Shown here: positions 48,910-59,381 of the stretch, one piece after another
Numbering within the stretch: the first letter of the stretch is position 1
Layout: the number at the start of each line of letters is the position of its first letter
Assembly: GCF_900323545.1 (NCBI RefSeq)
Contig: NZ_OOHN01000008.1
Location: 763,941 to 827,940 of the forward strand
DNA: 64,000 nucleotides
From: Actinomyces sp. Marseille-P3109
Lineage (GTDB): Bacteria; Actinomycetota; Actinomycetes; Actinomycetales; Actinomycetaceae
Direction: 5' to 3'
Translations under genes and position numbers: made by a program
The notes under the pieces: generated by a model
Told to the model about the DNA's origin: nothing
The model's database searches: none
Seen by the model: only the letters and a program-made list of their open reading frames with translations

Positions 48910-50262
48910 GTGATGAACGAGCTCTCCGTCGCCCGCACGGACGCCCAGGCCTCCACCTGGCGCCACCTGCCCGCCCTGCAGCAGCCCGCCTACCCCGATG
49001 AGGCCGCGCTGGCCGGCGTGGTGGCTGACCTGCGCCGCCGGCCCCCGCTCGTCTTCGCAGGAGAGGTCGACTCCCTGCGCGACCTCATCGCCCAGGCCAG
49101 CGCCGGGGACGCCTTCGTCCTGATGGGCGGGGACTGCGCCGAGTCCTTCGTCCACAACACGGCCGACAACATCCGTCTCAAGGTCCAGACCATCCTCCAG
49201 ATGGCTGCGGTCCTCACTTACGGCGCCTCCACGCCGGTGGTCAAGGTCGGCCGCATGGCCGGCCAGTACGCCAAGCCCCGCAGCTCGGACACCGAGACCC
49301 GCGGCGAGGTCACCCTGCCCGCCTTCCGCGGTGACTCCGTCAACAGCCACGAGTTCACCCCCGAGGCCCGCATCCCCGACCCCACGCGCATGCTGGACGC
49401 CTACCTGCGCTCGGGCACCACCCTCAACCTCATCCGCGCCTTCACGATGGGCGGCTACGCGGACCTGCGTGAGGTCCACTCCTGGAACCGCGGCTTCACC
49501 GCCAACCCCGCCTACAAGCGCTTCGAGTCCTTCGCCGACGAGATCGACCGGGCCATGCGCTTCATGGAGGCCGCAGGCGTCGACTTCGACGCCCTGCGCC
49601 AGGTCGACTTCTACGCCGCCCACGAGGCTCTTCTCCTGGAGTACGAGGACGCCATGATCCGTGAGGACTCCCGCACCGGGCGCCTCTACGACACCTCCGC
49701 CCACATGCTCTGGGTGGGGGAGCGCACCCGCGAGGCCGACGGCGCTCACGTCGCCATCCTCACCGGCGTCCACAACCCCGTCGGCGTCAAGGTCGGCCCC
49801 ACCACGTCCCCCGACGACGTCGCCCGGCTCATGGACCGCCTCAACCCCGACGGCGTTCCCGGGCGCCTGTCCCTCATCACCCGCATGGGTGCGGGCCGCA
49901 TCCGCGAGGCCCTGCCGACGCTGGTCGAGGCGGTGCGCGCCGACGGGCGCCCCGTCACGTGGATTACCGACCCCATGCACGGCAACACCATTACCTCGGA
50001 CAACGGCTACAAGACCCGCCGATTCGAGACCATCCTCGATGAGATCCGCGGTTTCTTCGAGGTCCACCGCTCCCTGGGCACCGTCCCGGGCGGCATCCAC
50101 GTCGAGCTCACCGGCGACGACGTCACCGAGGTCCTCGGCGGCGGCGAGCACATCGACGAGGCCGGCCTGGCCGAGCACTACGAGACCCTCGTCGACCCGC
50201 GCCTCAACCACCAGCAGTCCCTCGAGGTCGCCTTCGAGATCGCCGAGATGCTCAAGGGCTGA
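48910..50262 (+). CDS. aroG: Class II 3-deoxy-7-phosphoheptulonate (DAHP) synthase
   Basis: First enzyme of the shikimate pathway, joining PEP and erythrose-4-phosphate. It is the class II (plant-like/mycobacterial) type: GGDCAESF with the metal-binding Cys, VKVGRMAGQYAKPRS, ALTRIxAG-equivalent LITRMGAGRIREALP, and WITDPMHGNTI. About 450 aa. GTG 48910 is followed by ATG 48913; the former fits the -10 at 7 nt. Monocistronic, convergent with the kinase gene. Confidence 0.94.
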   Translation: MMNELSVARTDAQASTWRHLPALQQPAYPDEAALAGVVADLRRRPPLVFAGEVDSLRDLIAQASAGDAFVLMGGDCAESFVHNTADNIRLKVQTILQMAAVLTYGASTPVVKVGRMAGQYAKPRSSDTETRGEVTLPAFRGDSVNSHEFTPEARIPDPTRMLDAYLRSGTTLNLIRAFTMGGYADLREVHSWNRGFTANPAYKRFESFADEIDRAMRFMEAAGVDFDALRQVDFYAAHEALLLEYEDAMIREDSRTGRLYDTSAHMLWVGERTREADGAHVAILTGVHNPVGVKVGPTTSPDDVARLMDRLNPDGVPGRLSLITRMGAGRIREALPTLVEAVRADGRPVTWITDPMHGNTITSDNGYKTRRFETILDEIRGFFEVHRSLGTVPGGIHVELTGDDVTEVLGGGEHIDEAGLAEHYETLVDPRLNHQQSLEVAFEIAEMLKG

Positions 50263-50344
50263 AGGCCCCGCCGGGAGCCGTCCCGCCCCGCCGGGCCGGC
50301 GAAGCGAGGCCCGGTCGCGACCTCACCGGACCGGGATGCCGCCG

Positions 50345-52372
50345 TCAGAAGATGTTGATGGTGACCTTGGAGTCCGACTTGACGCTGGAACCCGGCGCGG
50401 GGTCGGTGGAGCGCACGGTCCCGAACGGGCCGCCCAGGCGCCTGTTGACCTCCACCTTGAGGCCGGCGTCCTCCAGGGTCTTCTTGGCCTCGTCCTCGCT
50501 CTTGCCCGTCACGTCGGGGACTGCCACCTTCTCCGGCCCCTTGGAGACGGTCAGGTCCACCGAGTCGCCCTTGGAGTAGCCCGAGGCGCCGGCGATGGGG
50601 GAGGAGGAGATGACCTTCCCCTTGTCCACGGAGTCGGAGTAGTCCTGACTGACCTTGCCCTTCTTGAGGCCGGCGTCCTCCAGGGTCTTCTTGGCGTCGT
50701 CCTCGTTCATGCCGGTGACGTCGGGGATGGTGGCCGGTTCCTTGCCCTTGGAGACCACGATCGAGACCTTCTCGGTGTGCTCGATGACTTTGCCGGCCTT
50801 GGGATCGGAGGAGATCACCTTGCCCGACGCGACGCTGGCGGAGTACTCCTCGGTGACGGTCCCCAGGGTCAGGCCCGCACCCTTGATCGCGGCGCCGGCC
50901 TGGTCCTTGGTCTTTCCGATGACGTCGGGAACCGTCTTGGTCTCCACACCCCGGGAGATGACGGTGGTGACGGCGCGGCCGAGCCCCACCTTCTGGCCGG
51001 CCCTCGGCTGGCAGGAGATGACGTGTCCGGCCGGGACCGTGTCGGAGTAGGCCCGCGCCGGCGTGCCCCAGTTGAGCCCCTGCTTCTCCAGGGCGAGCTG
51101 CGCCTCGTCCTGAGACATGCCGACAATGTCGGGGACGGGCACCCGCCGTCCCGGGCCGGCCGTCAGGTACCAGGTGACGCCCGCCCCGGTTCCGGCCACC
51201 GCCAGCAGCCCGACGATGACGGCCGTGCGGCGGTTGAGGGTGCCGCCCCGCCCCCGGGTCGGGACGGCAGTGGTCCTCTGGGAGTCGGCCACCAGGGCCC
51301 TGCGCGAGAGCGCCCGCGTCCTGCCCTTGACGTCCGGTCCGATGGAGCCGATGGGCAGGGACACGGTGCGCATGCCGGCGTGCGAGGCGGCGGAGTCCTC
51401 GCCGGGGGCCTCGTCATCGCCGTCCTGGGGCTCGTTGTCGATGGCGGAGCGGGCGGCCTGGGCATTGGCCGTCATCACCTCCTGGGTCCTGATCGACCCG
51501 GTCCCACCACCGCGGCGTACGGAGAGCTCGGAGTCGGTGAGCTCGTCGACGACGTTGCGCAGCAGCGTCAGTGCCTCGTCGGCGTCGGCGGGACGGTCCT
51601 GCGGCTCACGGCGGGTCATGGTCGCTACGAGCTCGTCGACGTCCGCGGGCATGTCGGGGACCAGTGCGGAGGGCAGGGGCACGTCCTCGTGGACGTTGCG
51701 GAAGGCGATCTGGATGGGGGAGTCCGCAGTGAAGGGCTGCTCGCCGGTGAGGAGCTCGTAGAGAACCACCCCGGCGGAGAAGACGTCGGCGCGGGAGGTG
51801 GAGTCCCCCGATGTGATGAGTTCGGGCGCCAGGTAGGCGACCGTGCCCAGCACGTTACCCGTCGTCGTCTGCGTCACCTCCGTGACCGCCCGGGCCAGGC
51901 CGAAGTCGGCCACCTTGGCCACCGAGCCGTCCGAGGGCAGCAGCACGTTCTCCGGCTTGATGTCGCGGTGCACCAGCCCGGCCCGATGGGCCGCCCCGAG
52001 CGGTCGCAGCAGCTGGGCCACCAGCCCCAGGGCCTCCTTGACCGACAGCGGTCCCGCCGTGATGAGGTCGCGCAGCGTGGGGCCCTCGACGTACTCCATC
52101 ACGAGGTAGGCCACCCCGTCGAGGCTGCCCTGGTCGTAGACGGCCACCACACCCGGGTTGGACAGCCTGGCCGCTGCCCGGGCCTCACGGCGGAAGCGAG
52201 AGACGAAGTCGGGGGAGTCGGCCAGGTGGGCGTGCATGAGTTTGAGCGCCACGGTCCGGTCCAGGCGACGGTCATGGGCGCGGTAGACGGTGGCCATACC
52301 GCCGCGCGCAAGATGATCGACGATCTCGTAGCGAGAGTCGACCAGCCGACCAATGAGGGGATCCGTGACCAC
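50345..52372 (-). CDS. pknB: Ser/Thr protein kinase with PASTA repeats (PknB/StkP type)
   Basis: 675 aa. A cytoplasmic kinase domain (about 15-275): Gly-rich loop LARGGMATVYRA, catalytic Lys in VALKLMHAH, HRDIKPENVLL, DFGLA, and a GTVAYLAPE activation segment. A disordered juxtamembrane region, one helix (about 380-402; AVIVGLLAVAGTGAGVTWYL), and four extracellular PASTA repeats (starting near 412, 477, 546 and 616; each begins PDVxG or PDIVG) follow. PASTA domains sense peptidoglycan fragments, and such kinases control cell-wall growth and division. Start GTG 52372, 7 nt after TAGAAT. Confidence 0.95.
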   Translation of the reverse strand: MVTDPLIGRLVDSRYEIVDHLARGGMATVYRAHDRRLDRTVALKLMHAHLADSPDFVSRFRREARAAARLSNPGVVAVYDQGSLDGVAYLVMEYVEGPTLRDLITAGPLSVKEALGLVAQLLRPLGAAHRAGLVHRDIKPENVLLPSDGSVAKVADFGLARAVTEVTQTTTGNVLGTVAYLAPELITSGDSTSRADVFSAGVVLYELLTGEQPFTADSPIQIAFRNVHEDVPLPSALVPDMPADVDELVATMTRREPQDRPADADEALTLLRNVVDELTDSELSVRRGGGTGSIRTQEVMTANAQAARSAIDNEPQDGDDEAPGEDSAASHAGMRTVSLPIGSIGPDVKGRTRALSRRALVADSQRTTAVPTRGRGGTLNRRTAVIVGLLAVAGTGAGVTWYLTAGPGRRVPVPDIVGMSQDEAQLALEKQGLNWGTPARAYSDTVPAGHVISCQPRAGQKVGLGRAVTTVISRGVETKTVPDVIGKTKDQAGAAIKGAGLTLGTVTEEYSASVASGKVISSDPKAGKVIEHTEKVSIVVSKGKEPATIPDVTGMNEDDAKKTLEDAGLKKGKVSQDYSDSVDKGKVISSSPIAGASGYSKGDSVDLTVSKGPEKVAVPDVTGKSEDEAKKTLEDAGLKVEVNRRLGGPFGTVRSTDPAPGSSVKSDSKVTINIF

Positions 52373-52379
52373 GAGCGCG

Positions 52380-52385
52380 ATTCTA
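52380..52385 (-). promoter_or_regulatory. -10 of the PASTA kinase gene (leaderless)
   Basis: TAGAAT on the minus strand, 7 nt before GTG 52372. Confidence 0.5.
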
Positions 52386-52473
52386 CGGTGCCGACGGCGG
52401 GCCGACAGCCGCTCGTCGAGGCGGGTGGGTAGTACTGCCCACCCGCCGGCAGATGCCCGTTTCGCGTGCTATG

Positions 52474-53634
52474 TCAGGAGCTACGGCGCGTCAGCAGGTC
52501 CGCCAGGGCCGCCAGGTCGTCCAACGATGCGGTACTCACCACGCCCTCGGTGCTGAGGCGCTCCAGAGCCTCACGTCCCGCGTCGCGGTGCGTGGCAATG
52601 ATCGCTTCGTGATCGGCGCGCGCGCCGCAGTCCTCGATGAGTGTCGCCGCCTCGGCGATCTGGTCCTGCGTGGCCTTGGCGTTGGCCAGGACGCTGCCGA
52701 GCAGCTGCCGGCCGTCCTCGTCGCAGCGGCCCCAGGCCAGGGCGAGCAGCACCGTGCGCTTGCCCTCCCGCAGGTCGTCTCCCGCGGGCTTGCCGGTGAC
52801 CTGCGGCGAGCCGAAGACGCCCAGGTCGTCGTCGCGCAGCTGGAAGGCGATGCCGACCTGCTCGCCGAAGGCGGCCAGATGCTCGGCGGTGGGACTGTTC
52901 GGATCCAGCCCGGCCAGGAGGGCGCCGATGAGCAGCGGGTGACGCACCGAGTACCGGGCCGACTTGTGGCGCACGACCGACAGGGCATCGTCGTGCATCC
53001 GCTGTGCAGCGGCCGCGGGGTCCTGCCCCCAGGGCAGCGGCAGGTTCTCGCTGCGCACGTCCAGGAACTGGCCCAGGGCAACCTCGGTCGTCATGGCGTC
53101 GAAGGCCGCCCGGGCGCGCCCGGCCGCGTCGTCCCCGGCCTCGGGCGCGGTACGGGCACCCGCCAGGGTGCTCATCTCCCCTCCGGCCAGGGACAGCAGG
53201 AGGTCGCCGAGCAGGATGGCGCCGTTGGCCCCGAAGGTCTGCGCCCGTCCCAGCCAGCCGCGGGCGTCGTGTTCGCGGGCGAAGGCACGGTGCGCCGCGG
53301 GCAGTCCTCGACGGGTGTCGGCTCCGTCCATGAGGTCGTCGTGAACCAGGGCGCTGGCCTGGTAGAGCTCGAGCGCCGCACCCAGGTGGACGGCGTCGGC
53401 GCTGGTGAGGCGCTCGGCCCGATGGTCCGGGACGGTCAGGAGCGCGCAGCCGACCGCACCCAGCACGGCGCGCATGCGCTTGCCTCCGCCGAGGACGCTC
53501 TCGGCGGCCTTGAGCAGTTCCGGTGCGGCCTGCCCCAGGTCCTCCCAGCGCCGGCGGCAGTCGTCCAGGATCTCCCCCAGACGGCGCTCGACGGTGGGAC
53601 GGACACGGCCCAGGTCCGTAGGCATCTCGCTCAT
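52474..53634 (-). CDS. Polyprenyl (geranylgeranyl-type) diphosphate synthase
   Basis: trans-Prenyltransferase that elongates allylic diphosphates. First Asp-rich motif DDLMDGAD (in SALVHDDLMDGADTRRG), second FQLRDDDLGVFG, and GGKRMRAVL for IPP binding. 386 aa. The ATG at 53634 (MSEMPTDLGR) lies 7 nt after a -10 TACCCT; the longer frame from 53748 is not supported. Product chain length cannot be read reliably; menaquinone side chain or C20 products are likely. Confidence 0.92.
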   Translation of the reverse strand: MSEMPTDLGRVRPTVERRLGEILDDCRRRWEDLGQAAPELLKAAESVLGGGKRMRAVLGAVGCALLTVPDHRAERLTSADAVHLGAALELYQASALVHDDLMDGADTRRGLPAAHRAFAREHDARGWLGRAQTFGANGAILLGDLLLSLAGGEMSTLAGARTAPEAGDDAAGRARAAFDAMTTEVALGQFLDVRSENLPLPWGQDPAAAAQRMHDDALSVVRHKSARYSVRHPLLIGALLAGLDPNSPTAEHLAAFGEQVGIAFQLRDDDLGVFGSPQVTGKPAGDDLREGKRTVLLALAWGRCDEDGRQLLGSVLANAKATQDQIAEAATLIEDCGARADHEAIIATHRDAGREALERLSTEGVVSTASLDDLAALADLLTRRSS

Positions 53635-53641
53635 GCCTGCC

Positions 53642-53647
53642 AGGGTA
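53642..53647 (-). promoter_or_regulatory. -10 of the polyprenyl synthase gene (leaderless)
   Basis: TACCCT on the minus strand, 7 nt before ATG 53634. Confidence 0.45.
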
Positions 53648-53775
53648 GACGCAGACGGGGCGGCAGGTGGGCACGGACGCGTCCACTGGTGCGCTTCGAG
53701 CGGCGCCTTCGTCCATGGGGAAGGCGGCTGCGGCAAAGGTAAGGTCATGCTAAGTTGCCGGGGCGAAGGTGCTGG

Positions 53776-53801
53776 GGAATAAACGCTACAATTCTGGGGT
53801 T
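53776..53801 (+). promoter_or_regulatory. Possible SigR/SigH-type stress promoter of rpoD
   Basis: GGAAT, 18 nt, GTT match the -35/-10 of promoters read by thiol-stress ECF sigma factors of the SigR/SigH group. TACAAT (53787-53792) within the spacer could be a housekeeping -10. Both would give a leader of about 70-80 nt before the GTG at 53872. Confidence 0.4.
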
Positions 53802-53871
53802 GTCTGCTGTGCCGGGACGGGTCCCCATACCCCGCCGCCGGCTGTCCGCCCGCCCACGCGAAAGGAACTCC

Positions 53872-55524
<1,653 letters not shown>

Positions 55525-55571
55525 CCGGATTCACCGGACAAGCGAGGAGCGCCACCAGCTCGCTCATCTCA

Positions 55572-55616
55572 ACGGCGTCGGCCCCGGAACCATCAGGGTT
55601 CCGGGGCCGACGCCGT
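55572..55616 (+). terminator. rpoD terminator
   Basis: Perfect 20-bp stem (55572-55591 with 55597-55616) and 5-nt loop, 47 nt after the rpoD stop and just before the thi promoter. Confidence 0.7.
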
Positions 55617-55622
55617 CGGTGC

Positions 55623-55628
55623 TAGTGT
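55623..55628 (+). promoter_or_regulatory. -10 of the thiMED operon
   Basis: TAGTGT lies 7 nt before the first base of the riboswitch P1 helix, so the transcript should begin with the aptamer. Confidence 0.45.
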
Positions 55629-55635
55629 CTCAATC

Positions 55636-55709
55636 GTGACACGGGGTGCCACATGGCTGAGAACACACCCGTCGAACCTGTCCAGCTAGTACTGACGAAG
55701 GGATGTCAC
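55636..55709 (+). promoter_or_regulatory. TPP riboswitch (THI element)
   Basis: The consensus blocks occur in order: CGGGGTGCC, GGCTGAGA, ACACCC, GAACCTG, CTAGTAC, GACGAAGGGA. P1 pairs GTGACA (55636-55641) with TGTCAC (55704-55709). The P1 3' strand directly abuts the ATG of thiM (55710), and the conserved GAAGGGA doubles as Shine-Dalgarno, so ligand binding would hide the ribosome-binding site directly, without a separate expression platform. Confidence 0.93.
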
Positions 55710-56552
55710 ATGCACTGGGGCATGTCTGCTCCAGCGGCGTTTGAGGCGGTACGCCGCCACGCCCCGCTGGTCTCCTGCATCACCAACGCGGTGGTCACCA
55801 ACATCACCGCCAACGTTCTCCTGTCCCTGGGCGCGGCGCCCGCCATGGTGGACATCACGGGGGAGGCGGGCCCCTTTGCCCGCGTCGCCTCCACGCTGCT
55901 CATCAACCTCGGTACGCCTCAGCCCGAGCAGCGGGACGCCGCCCGCGAGGCCGTGGCTGCGGCGGCTGACGCGGGCACGCCGTGGGTCCTCGACCCGGTG
56001 GCCATCGGCACACTGACGCACCGCACCGCACTGGCCCATGAGCTCCTCAGCCGGGGACCGAGCGTCGTACGGGGCAATGCCTCGGAGATCCTGGCTCTGG
56101 CCAGTGACGGCAGCGGTGGGCGGGGCGCCGAGACCGCCGACGACGTCGCCGCGGCACTCGATCCGGCCTGCGACCTGGCCCGCAGCCACGGCTGCGTCGT
56201 CGCCGTCTCCGGGCCCGTCGACCTGGTCACCGACGGCGAGAGCGTCGTCCACATTCAGGGCGGCTCCGCGCTACTGACTCGGATGACCGGCGGGGGCTGC
56301 GCTCTGGGTGCGGTGGTCGCGGCCTTTCTCGGGGCGGGGCGGAAAGAGGGCCTGGATGACGTGAGCGCCGTCGTCGCTGCGCACGCCGTCTACAGCGCTG
56401 CTGCAGAGCGCGCGGAGACCCGATCAACCGGCCCCGGATCCTTTCCACCGGCCTTCCTCGACGCTCTGTACGCCCTCGAGGTGCAGGACCTGCAGAACGT
56501 CAGCGTCAGCGCTACCAGCGCGACCGCCGCCGCGCAGGGAGGGCCGGCATGA
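55710..56552 (+). CDS. thiM: Hydroxyethylthiazole kinase
   Basis: Salvage enzyme phosphorylating 4-methyl-5-(2-hydroxyethyl)thiazole. 280 aa: substrate region [34 protein letters not shown]-site [10 protein letters not shown] and the catalytic anion-hole motif [15 protein letters not shown]. The TPP riboswitch ends one base before the ATG. thiE overlaps in ATGA. A C-terminal Ala/Ser/Thr tail is extra. An ORF starting inside the riboswitch (55653) is not real. Confidence 0.94.
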   Translation: MHWGMSAPAAFEAVRRHAPLVSCITNAVVTNITANVLLSLGAAPAMVDITGEAGPFARVASTLLINLGTPQPEQRDAAREAVAAAADAGTPWVLDPVAIGTLTHRTALAHELLSRGPSVVRGNASEILALASDGSGGRGAETADDVAAALDPACDLARSHGCVVAVSGPVDLVTDGESVVHIQGGSALLTRMTGGGCALGAVVAAFLGAGRKEGLDDVSAVVAAHAVYSAAAERAETRSTGPGSFPPAFLDALYALEVQDLQNVSVSATSATAAAQGGPA

Positions 56553-57211
56553 GGGCCGCACCGGACCTGTCAGTTTACCTCGTCACCGATGAGGGCCAGT
56601 GCCGCTCGCGCGGCAGAGATGTCCTGGCCACCGTTGAGGCCGCTGTCGACGGCGGAGTCACCTGCGTCCAGCTGCGCGCCAAGGGTGCCGACGGCGGACT
56701 CTTCCTGACTCAGGTGCTGGAGGTGGCCGGGGTTGTCGGTGATCAGGTCCCCGTCATCGTCAACGACCGCGTCGACATCTTCCTGGCGGCGCGCGATCAG
56801 GGAGCGCCCGTGGCCGGGGTACACCTCGGCCAGTCGGACCTGCCCGCCCGCATCGCACGTCGTCTCGTCGGGGAGGACGCCTACCTCGGGCTGTCTGTCG
56901 CGACTCCCGACGAGCTGCGCACCGCTCAGGAGCAGGGCGCCTGCGACCACGTCAGCATCGGCGTCGTTCACGCCACCGCCACCAAGACCGACGCCCCGAA
57001 GAGCCTGGGGGTGAACGGCGTGGCGCGCATGGCTGCCCTGACCGATTTGCCTGCTGTGGCTATTGGCGGCATCACGGCCAGCGACCTGCCGGCCCTCCGG
57101 GCGGGTAGTCTGGCCGGTGCCGCCGTCGTATCAGCCATCTGCACGGCCGAGGACCCCAGGAGCGTCGCCGCCGATCTGCACCGTGCCTGGGGCGAAGGAG
57201 GTCGGCGATGA
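56549..57211 (+). CDS. thiE: Thiamine phosphate synthase
   Basis: Joins HMP-PP and thiazole phosphate to thiamine phosphate. TIM-barrel of 220 aa: [53 protein letters not shown] and the phosphate-binding [14 protein letters not shown]. The start overlaps the thiM stop, the stop overlaps the thiD start, both 4 nt: a tight translationally coupled operon under the riboswitch. Confidence 0.94.
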   Translation: MRAAPDLSVYLVTDEGQCRSRGRDVLATVEAAVDGGVTCVQLRAKGADGGLFLTQVLEVAGVVGDQVPVIVNDRVDIFLAARDQGAPVAGVHLGQSDLPARIARRLVGEDAYLGLSVATPDELRTAQEQGACDHVSIGVVHATATKTDAPKSLGVNGVARMAALTDLPAVAIGGITASDLPALRAGSLAGAAVVSAICTAEDPRSVAADLHRAWGEGGRR

Positions 57212-58053
57212 GCCAGCAGCGTTCGGCAACCGTGACCGCCTTGACCATCGCCGGCTCAGATCCCAGCGGTGGCGCCGGCATTCAGGCCGATATGAAGGCC
57301 ATGAGCGCGCTTGGCGCCTACGCGATGAGTGTCATCACGGCGTTGACTGCCCAGTCGACGCGCGGTGTGGCCGGTGTGCACGCCGTGCCGGTCGACTTCG
57401 TCCGTCTCCAGATGGACACGCTGCTGGAGGACATCCTCCCCGATGCCACGAAGATCGGGATGCTCGCCACCGCCGAGCTGGCGGACGCGGTGGGGGAGTG
57501 CCTGCCCGGACTCGCTCACACGGTGCTCGACCCGGTCATGGTGGCCACCTCCGGGGACCGCCTTCTCGACGAGCAGGCCGTCGGCGCCGTGCGCCGTCTG
57601 TGCGCCAAGGTCGATCTCATCACTCCTAACCTCCACGAGGCGGCCGTTCTGCTGGGGGAGGAGCCCGCGGCGACCCTCGGTGAGCTGCGCGGCCAGGCGC
57701 GCCGCCTGAGGGATCTGGGCGTACGACGGGTGCTGATCAAAGGCGGCCACCTCACCGGAGGCGCAGATCACTCGGGCGACGTCGGTGACGCCATCGACGT
57801 CTACGCCGATGCCGACGTCGTCGAGATCCTGCACGGTCGCAGGGTCGCTACGGGCAACACCCATGGCACGGGCTGCACGCTGTCCTCAGCGATCGCCTCG
57901 CTGCGACCGCGCCGGGCGACCTGGCTGGAGGCGGTGCGGGACGCCAAGGACTACCTCACCGGTGCCATCGAGCACGCCGACGCCCTGGGCGTCGGGCACG
58001 GGCACGGGCCCGTCCACCATTTTTACCGGGCCCGCATGAGAACCGGATGGTGA
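57208..58053 (+). CDS. thiD: Hydroxymethylpyrimidine/phosphomethylpyrimidine kinase
   Basis: Phosphorylates HMP twice to HMP-PP. 281 aa ribokinase fold: TIAGSDPSGGAGIQADMKAM, VLDPVMVATSGDRLL, ITPNLHEAAVLLGE, VLIKGGHLTGG and the catalytic NTHGTGCTLSSAIAS. With ThiM and ThiE it forms the salvage branch; no thiC is nearby, so HMP and thiazole may be taken up rather than made here. Last gene of the operon. Confidence 0.94.
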   Translation: MSQQRSATVTALTIAGSDPSGGAGIQADMKAMSALGAYAMSVITALTAQSTRGVAGVHAVPVDFVRLQMDTLLEDILPDATKIGMLATAELADAVGECLPGLAHTVLDPVMVATSGDRLLDEQAVGAVRRLCAKVDLITPNLHEAAVLLGEEPAATLGELRGQARRLRDLGVRRVLIKGGHLTGGADHSGDVGDAIDVYADADVVEILHGRRVATGNTHGTGCTLSSAIASLRPRRATWLEAVRDAKDYLTGAIEHADALGVGHGHGPVHHFYRARMRTGW

Positions 58054-58103
58054 ATGATGTCGTTGTCGTCGACGACCTGAGCTCACTGCGGTGCACCTGC
58101 TGA

Positions 58104-58400
58104 AACGAGGTACGGACCGAGGGCTGCGACGTCGGCAAGGGCGCTTCGGGAGGCCCCTGGCTCTGCCGCTACGACGAGGCCACCGGACTCGGCTACGTGC
58201 GGTCGGTGACGAGGAACGAGGCGGTGCCGGCCGGCTCCACATGCCGGTGCGAGATCAGCCCGGACTCGTACTCCACGAGCCTCAGGTTCCACTTACCCAG
58301 CGTGGAGTGCATCGATACGTTCCCCAGTGGCGCCCAAGGTTCGTGCAACTCGACGTACGACTCAGGACTGGGTCAGGTGCCGTACAGCCCGGGCTCGTAA
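58104..58400 (+). pseudogene. C-terminal remnant of a trypsin-like serine protease
   Basis: Reading frame from 58104 to the TAA at 58398-58400 encodes EGCDVGKGASGGPWL (58119 on) and then a TGLGYVRSVT segment, the pattern around the catalytic Ser of S1/trypsin-like proteases, where the motif is G-x-SGG-P. There is no start or N-terminal part: a TGA stands at 58101, and the preceding 50 bases do not continue the fold. His and Asp of the triad are missing. The remaining Cys pattern (CRC, EC, SC) suits an exported protein. This is read as a decayed gene fragment filling most of the thiD-arginase gap (58054-58439). Confidence 0.6.
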
Positions 58401-58439
58401 ACTATGGACCGAGAGACGCCCTCGCTCAGGAGCACTGAG

Positions 58440-59342
58440 ATGGTTCACGCACGTACCGCCCTTGCCCAGTCCGACACCCTCCGCCTGATATGGCCCCAGT
58501 GGCAAGGGGCGGGGGAGTCCTCGGTGCGGAGCCTGCTGCCCGAGCTGCCCTACGGGGAGGCGCGGCGCGTCTACGCGCTGGGGACCCGGGTGCTCACGGC
58601 GCTCCTGCCCGAGCACGCCGGCCCCACGGAGGTCGTCCCGGTCAGCGATGAGCCCACCGGTGAGGAGGTGCTTGTCACCAACGGCATGGAGTCACGCGCC
58701 CAGGTCCTGGCCGGGATCCGTGACGCCCGCGAGGCGATCTCCCGCCACGAGGCACCCAGGATCCTCACCCTGGGCGGGGACTGTGCCGTCTCCGTCGTTC
58801 CCTTCACCGAGCTCGCCGCCCGTTACGGGGAGGATCTGGCCGTCGTCTGGATCGACTCCCACCCGGACATCGGCACCTCGCACTCCCAGTACCCCGGATA
58901 CCACGCCATGGCGGTCTCCCACATCATCGGTGCCGGTGACGCCGAGGTGATGGAGGAGCTGACGGCCTTCGTCTCTCCGACCCGGGTGGCCCTGGCGGGC
59001 CTGCACTCCTGGACCGAGGACGACTACCCGAACATCGCCAGGTGGGGACTGCACGTCTTCAGCCCGGCCAACCTGCGTGACTCGACGACGCCCCTGCTGA
59101 GGTGGCTGGAGGCAACCGGGTGCAGCCGCGTGGCCATCCACCTGGACGTCGACACCGTGGACGCCGACGAGGTCCGACTAGGGCTGGGCTACGACCGCGG
59201 CGGCTTGAGCGTGGCCCAGACCAATCGTGTGGTCAAGGACCTGGGGCGGGTGGCCGACGTCGTCGGACTGACGATCGCCGAGTACGTGCCCCGGCAGGTT
59301 GTTGCCCTCACCCATCTCCTGGAGGGGCTGCCGCTTCTGTGA
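58440..59342 (+). CDS. Arginase/ureohydrolase family protein, atypical metal site
   Basis: 300 aa ureohydrolase fold. Metal-site motifs: GGDCAVSV at residues 112-119 (Cys115 where arginases have His of GGDH), DSHPD (Asp139, His141, Asp143), and LDVDTVDAD (Asp236, Asp238). The Cys for His change would alter one Mn ligand; it occurs in some uncharacterised family members, so substrate (arginine, agmatine or other guanidino compound) cannot be assigned. AGGAG 7 nt before ATG 58440 sets the start; a frame to 58404 is weaker. Confidence 0.85.
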   Translation: MVHARTALAQSDTLRLIWPQWQGAGESSVRSLLPELPYGEARRVYALGTRVLTALLPEHAGPTEVVPVSDEPTGEEVLVTNGMESRAQVLAGIRDAREAISRHEAPRILTLGGDCAVSVVPFTELAARYGEDLAVVWIDSHPDIGTSHSQYPGYHAMAVSHIIGAGDAEVMEELTAFVSPTRVALAGLHSWTEDDYPNIARWGLHVFSPANLRDSTTPLLRWLEATGCSRVAIHLDVDTVDADEVRLGLGYDRGGLSVAQTNRVVKDLGRVADVVGLTIAEYVPRQVVALTHLLEGLPLL

Positions 59343-59381
59343 GCGGGCGAGGCCGTCCGAACCGGCCAGGGGCAGCCGGCG

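Noticed and set aside
47434..50211. 925-codon minus-strand open frame opposite pfk and aroG
   Set aside because: Antisense shadow with valine/glycine/aspartate-rich composition; both plus-strand genes have complete motifs.
49661..52432. 923-codon plus-strand frame across aroG and the kinase gene
   Set aside because: Runs through the end of aroG in another frame and antisense to pknB; not protein-like.
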